Shown one piece after another: positions 1 to 5,721 of a stretch of DNA of 5,721 nt. How positions within the stretch are numbered: position 1 is the first letter of the stretch; each line of letters begins with the position of its first letter. The stretch covers positions 11,946 to 17,666 of the forward strand of contig DJVY01000010.1 of NCBI GenBank assembly GCA_002440885.1, read 5' to 3'. Source of the stretch: Bacteroidales bacterium UBA6244. Its GTDB lineage: Bacteria > Bacteroidota > Bacteroidia > Bacteroidales > F082. The position numbers and the translations under genes were made by a program. Under the pieces are notes generated by a model that saw only the letters and a program-made list of their open reading frames with translations, had not been told where the DNA came from and did not search any database.

Positions 1-1077
1 GCCTATTTCGGTTTAAACAATTACGATGCACGCCAGGTTTCCTACTATGGAAATCTTATGTTCCAGTCGTGGTTGTTTCACAGCAAGCATCAGTTTACCA
101 CAGGCCTGAGCTTTATGCTCGACAATTACTATGAGGTGCTCAACGACAGCACCTTTAACCGACACGAGAAAGTACCCGGTGCTTTCGTCCAATACAGCTA
201 TTCCAATCAGGGAAATTTTAATGTAATTGTTGGTTTAAGAATTGATGAGCACAATTTGTACGGAACACTTTTTACCCCGAGGATTCATGCCAAATACAAC
301 CTTAACGAACACAACCTGATTAGGTTAAGTGCCGGAAAAGGATACCGTTCGCCCAATGTTATTGCCGAAAACACATCCATCCTGGCCACGTCAAAACGGC
401 TTGTTATAGCACCGGACCTTAAAATTGAGTCTTCATGGAATTACGGACTGAGCTATACTACCTACCTCGACGTGAGAGCGCGTGAGTGGCGCATTACAGC
501 CGATTTTTTCAGGACAGATTTTATAAACCAGGTGATTATGAACCGGGAAGCAGAGGCGTTCTCTGTATACTTTTACAACCTTAACGGACAATCCTATTCA
601 AACAGTTTTCAGCTTGAAACAAATTACGAGCTGCTTAAAAACCTCGATGTTACCCTTGCTTTTAGGTACAATGATGTTAAAACTACCTTAAATGATCAAC
701 TGATTGAAAAGCCGTTGGTAAATAAATACAAGGGGCTCGTGAGCTTGAGCTATTTAACATCGCAGAAAAAATGGCAGATGGATGCCAACATTCAGTTGAA
801 TGGCGATCAGCGCATACCCTATACAGGTTTTAACCCGGCGGAATATCAGCTAAAGTCGGAGTCGCCTGCTTATGTGGTAATCAATGCCCAGATCACCCGG
901 TTTTTCAAACGTTGGGAAGTTTATCTGGGAGCTGAAAACCTGACCAATTACACCCAGAACAACCCGATTATAGCCGCTGATGACCCCTTTGGCAAGTACT
1001 TTGATTCTTCCATCATTTGGGGTCCTGTGAGCGGAATAAAAGTGTATGCCGGGTTCAGGTTTATGATAAAGGAATAA
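1..1077 (+). CDS. TonB-dependent outer-membrane receptor, C-terminal part (5' truncated by window edge)
   Basis: The reading frame is open from base 1, so the gene begins upstream and only the last 358 residues are visible. They show alternating aromatic/polar beta-strands typical of a TonB-dependent receptor barrel. Visible family signatures are an R-L-S-x-G-K-G-Y-R-S-P-N strand/turn (visible residues 108-119), a G-A-E-N-L-T-N-Y segment near the end (310-317), and a final W-G-P-V-x-G strand followed by Y-A-G-F-R-F. The plug domain, TonB box and any carboxypeptidase-like N-terminal domain lie outside the window. Such receptors sit in the outer membrane and import scarce ligands using TonB/ExbBD energy. 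The next gene encodes an exported HMA-domain protein, an arrangement common in Bacteroidota metal loci, so copper or another heavy metal is the inferred substrate. The first internal ATG (58) is not the true start. Family assignment is secure; the ligand is inference. Confidence 0.9.
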   Translation, partial: AYFGLNNYDARQVSYYGNLMFQSWLFHSKHQFTTGLSFMLDNYYEVLNDSTFNRHEKVPGAFVQYSYSNQGNFNVIVGLRIDEHNLYGTLFTPRIHAKYNLNEHNLIRLSAGKGYRSPNVIAENTSILATSKRLVIAPDLKIESSWNYGLSYTTYLDVRAREWRITADFFRTDFINQVIMNREAEAFSVYFYNLNGQSYSNSFQLETNYELLKNLDVTLAFRYNDVKTTLNDQLIEKPLVNKYKGLVSLSYLTSQKKWQMDANIQLNGDQRIPYTGFNPAEYQLKSESPAYVVINAQITRFFKRWEVYLGAENLTNYTQNNPIIAADDPFGKYFDSSIIWGPVSGIKVYAGFRFMIKE

Positions 1078-1127
1078 GGCCGCTTTTGGCTGGCTCTCAA
1101 CCAAGGTTAATCACCACAAGTACCGTA

Positions 1128-1158
1128 TCTGTTTTAAATGAGATATTTTTTAGTTTTG
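1128..1158 (+). promoter_or_regulatory. Candidate Bacteroidetes-type promoter for the HMA protein gene
   Basis: TAGTTTTG at 1151-1158 fits the Bacteroidetes -7 consensus TAnnTTTG at all six fixed positions. TCTG at 1128-1131 fits the -33 TTTG box at three of four positions, and the 19-base spacing between them is as expected. Transcription would start near 1165, leaving a leader of roughly 14 bases before the ATG at 1179. This suggests the HMA gene can be transcribed independently of the upstream receptor. It is a pattern match only. Confidence 0.5.
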
Positions 1159-1178
1159 AACTTTAAACACAAAAAGAA

Positions 1179-1538
1179 ATGAAAAAACATATCACCACTA
1201 TATTTTTAATAGTTGCCCTGCTGTCGGGGCGATCTGTTTTCGCGCAAAGCGATAATGGAAGTAAATACGACACCATCACCATACAAACTTCTGCAGTTTG
1301 CCAGCAATGCAAAGACAGGCTGGAACACGACATGGCATTTGAAAAAGGGGTAAAATCAGTAAGCCTCGATTTAGACACCAAAGTGCTCACCGTGGTCGTT
1401 AAAAAGAGTAAGAACACCAAGGAAAACCTCAAAAAGGCCGTCACAAAAATCGGTTACGATGCCGACGACCTCGCGGCTGACAAACGGGCCTACGACAGAC
1501 TACCGGATTGTTGTAAAAAAGATGCCCCGCCGCATTAA
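1179..1538 (+). CDS. Exported heavy-metal-associated (HMA) domain protein, probable periplasmic metal chaperone
   Basis: This 119-residue protein opens with a signal peptide: MKK, a hydrophobic core at residues 8-17, and V-F-A|Q with likely cleavage after Ala22. Residues 32-98 form one HMA (ferredoxin-like beta-alpha-beta-beta-alpha-beta) domain. It has the metal-binding pair C41-Q-Q-C44 inside T-S-A-V-C-x-x-C-K-D-R-L-E, then V-K-S-V-S-L-D-L and a closing I-G-Y-D-A-D-D. The Met of the classical M-x-C-x-x-C motif is replaced by Ser/Ala. A second cysteine pair, C111-C112, lies near the C-terminus and could add ligands or form a disulfide. The known role of the family is binding soft metals such as Cu(I). 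Export plus the upstream TonB receptor suggests periplasmic metal relay or buffering, which is inference. The start at 1179 follows an A-rich stretch and gives an intact signal peptide. Confidence 0.9.
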   Translation: MKKHITTIFLIVALLSGRSVFAQSDNGSKYDTITIQTSAVCQQCKDRLEHDMAFEKGVKSVSLDLDTKVLTVVVKKSKNTKENLKKAVTKIGYDADDLAADKRAYDRLPDCCKKDAPPH

Positions 1539-1621
1539 GTGAGGAAAAATGGAGGGGCGTAAGTGGGTTCATTTAAGTCTCGCAGTTGACGTTGAGTTTT
1601 CATTGGCTTGTATATGGGTAT

Positions 1622-1634
1622 ATTACTATGTAAT
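1622..1634. repeat. Short palindrome ATTAC-TAT-GTAAT
   Basis: This is a perfect 5-base inverted repeat around a 3-base centre. It lies just before the phased repeat cluster. It could be a protein-binding site or the edge of a repeat element, but at this size in AT-rich DNA it may be chance. Confidence 0.3.
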
Positions 1635-1647
1635 CATATTCTTTGCC

Positions 1648-1773
1648 CAACTCCGTGTGGCTCTGTGCCTTCTCCGTGCAACTCCGTGTAATTTCCTGAA
1701 ATCTCCTTGTCCTTCATTATATAGCTAAAACTATTTCACGGTGTAATACAGAGGTACACAGAGGATTCTCAGC
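1648..1773. repeat. Phased CTCYGTG repeats with inverted counterpart (possible dispersed/MITE-like element)
   Basis: The left arm has CTCCGTG at 1651, CTCTGTG at 1661, CTCCGTG at 1672 and CTCCGTG at 1682, i.e. steps of 10, 11 and 10 bases. A degenerate CTCCTTG follows at 1703, two steps on. The 11-mer CAACTCCGTGT occurs exactly at 1648-1658 and 1679-1689. The right arm carries the motif in reverse: CACGGTG at 1737, TACAGAG at 1747 and CACAGAG at 1757, steps of exactly 10. Reverse-complemented, 1733-1753 matches 1682-1702 at 14 of 21 positions, so the whole can fold into an imperfect hairpin around an AT-rich centre (about 1711-1732). Degenerate CTCTGTG-type strings of this kind recur between genes in many environmental bacterial genomes (from memory), suggesting a dispersed non-coding repeat. 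No transposase or target-site duplication is visible. Confidence 0.65.
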
Positions 1774-1922
1774 GTTTTGCAGCATATTAGTTAAGAAGGA
1801 AATGCGTACATAATCTATTATAAATGAAGCATTCAATTTGGAAAAAAGTAAGATTAGAGGATTTAATAGCATAAATCAACATGCGAAACCTGAGGTGTTT
1901 ACTTATAAAGTCCGCTATCTTC

Positions 1923-1990
1923 GTTATGCTTGCCCAAAAAATGCTCATTTGTTCCGGTAAGCCCGGGTTTTTTGTCAAACTCAAAATAAC
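1923..1990. repeat. Imperfect inverted repeat with A6/T6 arms and internal GC hairpin
   Basis: GTTAT (1923-1927) pairs with ATAAC (1986-1990), TTG (1930-1932) can pair with CAA (1982-1984), and A6 (1936-1941) pairs with T6 (1968-1973). Inside the loop, CCGG (1954-1957) pairs with CCGG (1963-1966) over TAAGC and is followed by the T6 run, which resembles a very short intrinsic terminator. It could be a dispersed hairpin repeat, a weak terminator, or a leader structure for the kinase-like gene about 90 bases downstream. The arms are interrupted, so this is tentative. Confidence 0.35.
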
Positions 1991-2077
1991 CGGCGATTTT
2001 AGATGCGTTCTTAATTTGAGTCAAAGAGAGGCTGTTTTGGTTTTTTTTCTACTTTTATGCACTTAAAATGATGAGGC

Positions 2078-3154
2078 ATGATCACAAAAAATATTCTGGT
2101 AATTTACCCTGAAGTCAAAGTCACCAAACTGGCTGTTTATCGCAATACCGAACCTATTTTTTTAAAGACCATCAAGCACGATCTTGATGAGCTGGCCCGG
2201 TTCACCAATGTAATTGAACAAAAGGAGCTGCGATTCAAGGTAATAATGGAAGAGCTTGAAAAGAACAGCATTAACCTGGAAAACATCGAGTTGGTAATGG
2301 GACGAAGCGGACTTGTAAAACCTGTTTCTCAGGGCGTTTACCTGATCAACGAGGCGATGGTAAACGATCTGGAACGCGGCGTGATGGGCATTCACGCTAC
2401 CAATTTAGGAGGAATTCTGGCTTTTGATATTGCACAAAAACTGGGCAAAAATGCCTATATGGCCAATCCCGTGGTTGTAGATGAGCTCAGCGATGTAGCC
2501 CGTATTACAGGCCATCCCATGTTCGAGCGGAAGTCAATTTTTCATGCACTTAACCACAAGCATGTGGCCTGCAAGTATTCCAAATCGGTAAATATCCCTT
2601 ACAAGGAACTCAATTTGATTGTATGCCATATCGGAAGTGGTGGCATCAGCATCGGTGCGCACGAAAAAGGACGTGTGGTAGATGTGAACCAGGCTTTCGA
2701 CGGTGGTGGACCTTTTTCGATTACACGTACCGGAACTTTACCAATGGGGCAGTTGATAGAGCTTTGTTTTAGTGGCAAACACACCAAAGAGGAGGTGATG
2801 GAGATGATTACTTCAAAAGGCGGATACAAGGCCTATTTGGGTACTGACAGCATCACCGAAATAAATGCCCGCATTGCCGGTGGCGACGAAAAAGCCAAGT
2901 TTATCTCCTATGCCCTGTCGTATCAGGTGAGCAAGGAAATTGCTTCTCATGTGGCCACCCTTTCCGGGAAGGTGGATGCGATTATCCTTACGGGAATGAT
3001 TTTCGATAGCGAACGGTTTCTCGAAAATGTAAAAAGCCGCATCGGAAGCATCGCCCCAATTACCCTCTATCCCTCTGTTAACGATTTTGAAGCTTTGGCA
3101 TTATTCGGACTGAACGTACTTAAAAACGAAGTGACGGTTAAAGAATATAAATGA
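2078..3154 (+). CDS. Butyrate kinase family protein with degenerate active site (ASKHA fold)
   Basis: The 358 residues match the length and order of butyrate kinase, an acetate/sugar kinase-Hsc70-actin fold enzyme that interconverts acyl phosphate and ADP with acid and ATP in the cytoplasm. Recognisable blocks are A-T-N-L-G (107-111), P-V-V-V-D-E (131-136), E-R-K-S-I-F-H-A-L-N (150-159), G-R-V-V-D-V-N (198-204), D-G-x-G-P-F-S (208-214), A-Y-L-G-T (near 251-255) and E-A-L-A (338-341). Key positions differ from the family. N-P-G-S-T-S-T-K is Y10-P-E-V-K-V-T-K17, D-P-V-V-V-D-E is N130-P-V-V-V-D-E, and H-L-G-G-G-I-S gains a residue as H184-I-G-S-G-G-I-S. In addition T-G-G is T-G-M307 and G-E-N-E is S-V-N-D336. 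R76, H156, H184 and R217 remain. It may be inactive, altered or regulatory. A TGA at 2072-2074 makes the ATG at 2078 the first possible start. The stop overlaps the next gene by 4 bases. No phosphotransbutyrylase gene is visible. Confidence 0.88.
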   Translation: MITKNILVIYPEVKVTKLAVYRNTEPIFLKTIKHDLDELARFTNVIEQKELRFKVIMEELEKNSINLENIELVMGRSGLVKPVSQGVYLINEAMVNDLERGVMGIHATNLGGILAFDIAQKLGKNAYMANPVVVDELSDVARITGHPMFERKSIFHALNHKHVACKYSKSVNIPYKELNLIVCHIGSGGISIGAHEKGRVVDVNQAFDGGGPFSITRTGTLPMGQLIELCFSGKHTKEEVMEMITSKGGYKAYLGTDSITEINARIAGGDEKAKFISYALSYQVSKEIASHVATLSGKVDAIILTGMIFDSERFLENVKSRIGSIAPITLYPSVNDFEALALFGLNVLKNEVTVKEYK

Positions 3155-5607
3155 GCCTGTTTTGCCTGAAAATGATTAAACCTCTCCGGGGGTTAAGGGC
3201 AGTAATGCTTACGATGTTCATGCTTTGTACAACCTTGTGGACAAATGCCCAGGTATTTTCTACAGACCTTGAAGGAAAGGACTTTGCCAATCATTGGATT
3301 GGTGTTCAAAGCATTGATACCGGTTTGGCTTTTTCCGGCCGACAATCCTCTGTAACCAAAACGGGGCAACCTTATGGCATCGGGTTTGAAAAAAGATTTC
3401 CTGACGAAATTTCCGGAAAAAACGCCTGGTTTGTCTTTCAGGGAAGACTCTTCACCCAAACAAACGAAGCCGCGCCCTTGTTTGTTTTAACCCTGGAAGA
3501 GGACGGGAAATCAGTGTTTTGGCATGGCTTTACTTTAAAGCCTTCAAAGATTTCGGCTAACCAGTGGGAGCTGGTCACCGATAGCCTGCTGATTCCGGCA
3601 AGTCTGACCAAATCGGCCACCATTAAGGCTTACCTGTGGAATCAAACGCCTGAAAGACCTGTGTGGTTTGATGATCTGGAGATAGGTTTCAGGTTACACC
3701 ACAACCCGACTTTTTTACCCGAAGTGCCCGACCTTGCGGTGATTGGGGTTTCTGTTACATTGTATCAGAATAAGTTTTACTCGGTAAACTACGACGCTGA
3801 GAACAAAGTACTGTCAGTAAACGACCCTGATGGAAATCAGCTGGTACAGTCGCTACAATATGTATCGCTGAAGGAGTACAGCAACGCTAAACACCGGGCT
3901 GATCTGCTTCCTGAGCTGGTAAAAACGAAAAGCACGGCTAAGGAAACCCGGTTGGTTTTTTCGCTTGATCAAAACGAATCAAAGACCCGGTTGGTTTTGA
4001 TATGCCGAGAAGGCACTCCTGAGCTCAGGGTAGAAGTCACGGAAAAATTTCTCAGAAGACAGCAAATCGAACGGGAATCGCTTGTTTTTACCAGCGCTCT
4101 CCCTGTTTCAACCGTTTTTAAATCGAACCGTAAAATCGATGTAAACAACTTTGCGGATGAATACTGGCTTAATAAACAAGGCGTTATGTTTGGAAACGAA
4201 ACCGGAAATTGGTGGATATACCATGCCCCTCAAGTGAGTTCGTTTCAGCTGGATACCGACAGAAACCAACTTTGGGTCAATTTAGAATACGATCAGGATC
4301 ATCCGTTTTTTCGATTTCCGCTTGCTCCCGATACGACCAACTTGCAAATTGATGTCTCGAAAGCTTCGCGCAAGCGTGGTCAAAAACAAAGTTCATCGTT
4401 TATCTTAAATGTGAACACAGGCACTAAAAACCTGCCGCGGTTGATGAAAAATCCTGCGGGCTATCTGGCCACCTATATCTGGTCGGAGCATGCCGATTGG
4501 ACGAATTTGGCAACACACAGGGCCACCTATTTCGGCTCCGAAACGATAACACAGGCTGAGGAGGCTGTTGGCGGGTTTGTGTTTTACGGCATCCCGGTGA
4601 CGAAGAGTGTTTTTTATGCTAATCCCGACAGCGTAACGCTGACAGAAACTACCGCCGGACAGTTTAACGATCTGGAAATCTGCATACAAACAGATGCAGA
4701 CTTTCTGACCTTTTTACAACAAATAAGCCACCGTGGGAGCGAAATTTGTTTGCATACGCCTGACCATTTCACTACTACTCCGGCCATTTTCAAAGAGTCG
4801 ATGGCTTTTATGCAAAATAATTTCAATACTGTTTCGTGGATTGATCACGGCAACAACAATGGGTTGCAGAACAACCGCGAAGACCTGGTATGCGATGCCA
4901 CCTTGAAAAAGTCGCCTTTCTATGCCCTTGATATTTGGGAACAATTTGGTGTCAGGTATCTCCACAACAGCTACTACGAAGACATGGCCAGCGTTGATTT
5001 TTGGCCATTTGACGGGAATATCAACAAGCCTTTTCAAGGGTTTGGAGATTTTTGGCCAAAGCCCGATTACTGGCGGCATAGCAGCCAAACCAACGACCTA
5101 ATCCATTGGCCGACTACCAGTGCCCTTTTTGTTGAACAAGACCCATTGTGGGATTATTATTTCAGTAATCAACGATTACAGCAGTTTGTGGCGCAGTGGG
5201 AAGTTAAGATAAACCACAGCTATCCGGCCTGGGCTGATCCTAAAAAGGGATTCTGGACCTATGGCAAAGACTCGCTTTTGGTGGCGCAGCCCGGTTTTAA
5301 CCAGACCCTGGAGCGGATGTCGTATCTGCGCGACAGGGGAGACCTGAACCTGACCACGGTGCGGGAATTTCTCGATTACAATCTGGCCCTGGAACAGGTT
5401 GATTATGCCATTTCGCCCGAAGGGCATCTAACCATTTCCAACAATGGACCTGCCGACCTGAAAAATCTGGCACTGGTTACTGCGGCTGATTTTGTAGTGG
5501 TTAACGGACTAAAGCCCAGGCAAAAGCTCACTCCTGACGGATGCGTGTTTTGGTTTGATCTGCCCGCCGGCACAAAAGCTGTTGTGCGGTTTTTGTGGGA
5601 GGAGTAG
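3151..5607 (+). CDS. Large exported multidomain protein with NodB/polysaccharide-deacetylase-like domain
   Basis: This 818-residue protein begins with a signal peptide: basic residues at 10-16, a hydrophobic core at 17-29, and T-N-A|Q with probable cleavage after Ala33. Residues about 35-180 look like a beta-sandwich of the carbohydrate-binding type, ending in V-W-F-D-D-L-E-I (171-178). About 190-430 is a second beta-rich region. About 436-700 resembles a NodB fold: A-T-Y-I-W-S-E-H-A-D-W (440-450) in the place of the T-F-D-D motif, then G-I-P-V-T (480-484), then E-I-C-L-H-T-P-D-H (531-539) fitting the H-[ST]-x-x-H metal motif, then S-W-I-D-H-G (562-567). The aromatic stretch 616-641 has D-F-W-P twice. 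A late I-N-H-S-Y-P (687-692) may be the closing motif, and 755-818 is a C-terminal beta domain. Candidate metal ligands are H447/D449, H535 and H539. Deacetylation or hydrolysis of a polysaccharide is inference; I do not recognise the exact family. The start at 3151 gives an ATGA overlap with the kinase-like gene. Met8 (3172) is an alternative that keeps the signal peptide. Confidence 0.8.
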   Translation: MSLFCLKMIKPLRGLRAVMLTMFMLCTTLWTNAQVFSTDLEGKDFANHWIGVQSIDTGLAFSGRQSSVTKTGQPYGIGFEKRFPDEISGKNAWFVFQGRLFTQTNEAAPLFVLTLEEDGKSVFWHGFTLKPSKISANQWELVTDSLLIPASLTKSATIKAYLWNQTPERPVWFDDLEIGFRLHHNPTFLPEVPDLAVIGVSVTLYQNKFYSVNYDAENKVLSVNDPDGNQLVQSLQYVSLKEYSNAKHRADLLPELVKTKSTAKETRLVFSLDQNESKTRLVLICREGTPELRVEVTEKFLRRQQIERESLVFTSALPVSTVFKSNRKIDVNNFADEYWLNKQGVMFGNETGNWWIYHAPQVSSFQLDTDRNQLWVNLEYDQDHPFFRFPLAPDTTNLQIDVSKASRKRGQKQSSSFILNVNTGTKNLPRLMKNPAGYLATYIWSEHADWTNLATHRATYFGSETITQAEEAVGGFVFYGIPVTKSVFYANPDSVTLTETTAGQFNDLEICIQTDADFLTFLQQISHRGSEICLHTPDHFTTTPAIFKESMAFMQNNFNTVSWIDHGNNNGLQNNREDLVCDATLKKSPFYALDIWEQFGVRYLHNSYYEDMASVDFWPFDGNINKPFQGFGDFWPKPDYWRHSSQTNDLIHWPTTSALFVEQDPLWDYYFSNQRLQQFVAQWEVKINHSYPAWADPKKGFWTYGKDSLLVAQPGFNQTLERMSYLRDRGDLNLTTVREFLDYNLALEQVDYAISPEGHLTISNNGPADLKNLALVTAADFVVVNGLKPRQKLTPDGCVFWFDLPAGTKAVVRFLWEE

Positions 5608-5721
5608 CTATCAAACCACGCCTGCCTGCCCTGTCACCACAAAACCAAATGTATTATACAGCCTTTGCCTGACAGGTTGCCTAAACTTTTTGGTAATTTT
5701 TTTTACCTTTACACCCATTTC
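5608..5721. other. Non-coding 3' end: weak inverted repeat and a possible -7 promoter box
   Basis: After the stop, CCTGTCA (5630-5636) is repeated inverted as TGACAGG (5670-5676) across a 33-base loop. The loop is too long for a convincing terminator, and a T8 run follows only at 5697-5704. TACCTTTA at 5704-5711 fits the Bacteroidetes -7 box TAnnTTTG except for the last base, and may belong to a gene beyond the window. No TTTG lies at the expected distance upstream. Both calls are weak. Confidence 0.3.

Larger units (their letters stand above)
1539..2077. other. 539-base gene-free intergenic region with repeat-like structures
   Basis: I see no convincing gene here on either strand. The two longest open frames (+ 1881-2066, 61 codons; - 1787-1984, 65 codons) overlap each other and have no recognisable domain or good start context. 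The region is AT-rich compared with the flanking genes. It contains a small ATTAC/GTAAT palindrome (1622-1634), a phased CTCYGTG repeat cluster with an inverted counterpart (1648-1773), and an imperfect inverted repeat with A6/T6 tracts (1923-1990). It separates the metal-handling pair from the kinase-like/secreted-protein pair, so a terminator for the first and a promoter for the second are expected. Neither is clear: the best -7-like match before the kinase gene is TACTTTTA at 2050-2057, without a properly spaced TTTG. Confidence 0.7.

Noticed and set aside
1084..1106. Hairpin TTGG-c-TG / CA-a-CCAA after the receptor stop as a terminator
   Set aside because: The stem is short with an internal mismatch, and no T-run follows on the + strand.
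1524..1558. GCCCC ... GGGGC pair around the HMA stop as a terminator
   Set aside because: Only five pairs with a loop of about 25 bases, partly inside the coding region, and no T-run after it.
1586..1616. TTGACG ... TATATG resembling a sigma70 -35/-10 promoter
   Set aside because: Spacing is 19 bases and Bacteroidota use a different housekeeping consensus. No gene follows closely.
1651..1763. The repeat cluster as a CRISPR array
   Set aside because: Units are 7 bases with 3-4 base gaps and inverted copies. There are no 20+ base repeats, unique spacers or cas genes.
1787..1984. 65-codon - strand open frame in the intergenic region
   Set aside because: No recognisable protein features and no promoter or ribosome-site evidence. 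It overlaps the inverted repeat, whose symmetry helps explain open frames on both strands.
2050..2057. TACTTTTA as the kinase-like gene's -7 box
   Set aside because: It fits TAnnTTTG except for the last base, but no TTTG lies 19-21 bases upstream, so it is not listed as a promoter.
1881..2066. 61-codon + strand open frame before the kinase-like gene
   Set aside because: It has no domain or credible start context, lies across the inverted repeat, and is opposed by an equally open frame on the other strand. It is most likely a chance frame.

Overview
The window looks like a piece of a Bacteroidota chromosome. The evidence is a TonB-dependent receptor C-terminus of the Bacteroidota kind, A-rich start contexts without clear Shine-Dalgarno sites, a promoter resembling the Bacteroidetes -33/-7 consensus (TTTG ... 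TAnnTTTG), signal peptides ending in A-Q, and moderate GC in genes with AT-rich gaps. Genus cannot be fixed from the sequence. A marine or sediment Marinilabiliales-like organism is a guess only.

All four supported genes lie on the + strand. Positions 1-1077 are the 3' end of a TonB-dependent outer-membrane receptor that starts before the window. After a 101-base gap with a good promoter candidate comes a small exported heavy-metal-associated (HMA) protein at 1179-1538. These two probably form a metal (likely copper) handling pair. The 539-base gap at 1539-2077 has no convincing gene. It holds two repeat-like structures: a cluster of CTCYGTG heptamers phased at about 10-11 bp with an inverted counterpart (1648-1773), and an imperfect A6/T6 inverted repeat (1923-1990).

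Positions 2078-3154 encode a butyrate-kinase-family protein whose fold is clearly recognisable. However, the phosphate-binding N-terminal motif, the catalytic Asp and several other active-site positions are replaced, so it may be a pseudo-kinase or have a changed function. Its stop overlaps by 4 bases the start of an 818-residue exported multidomain protein (3151-5607). That protein has an N-terminal beta-sandwich, a second beta-rich region, a divergent NodB/polysaccharide-deacetylase-like domain with an HTPDH motif, and a C-terminal beta domain. The pairing of a cytoplasmic acyl-kinase-like protein with a secreted carbohydrate-active-type protein is unusual and is the most interesting part of the window. 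The final 114 bases are non-coding and may hold a weak hairpin and the start of the next gene's promoter.
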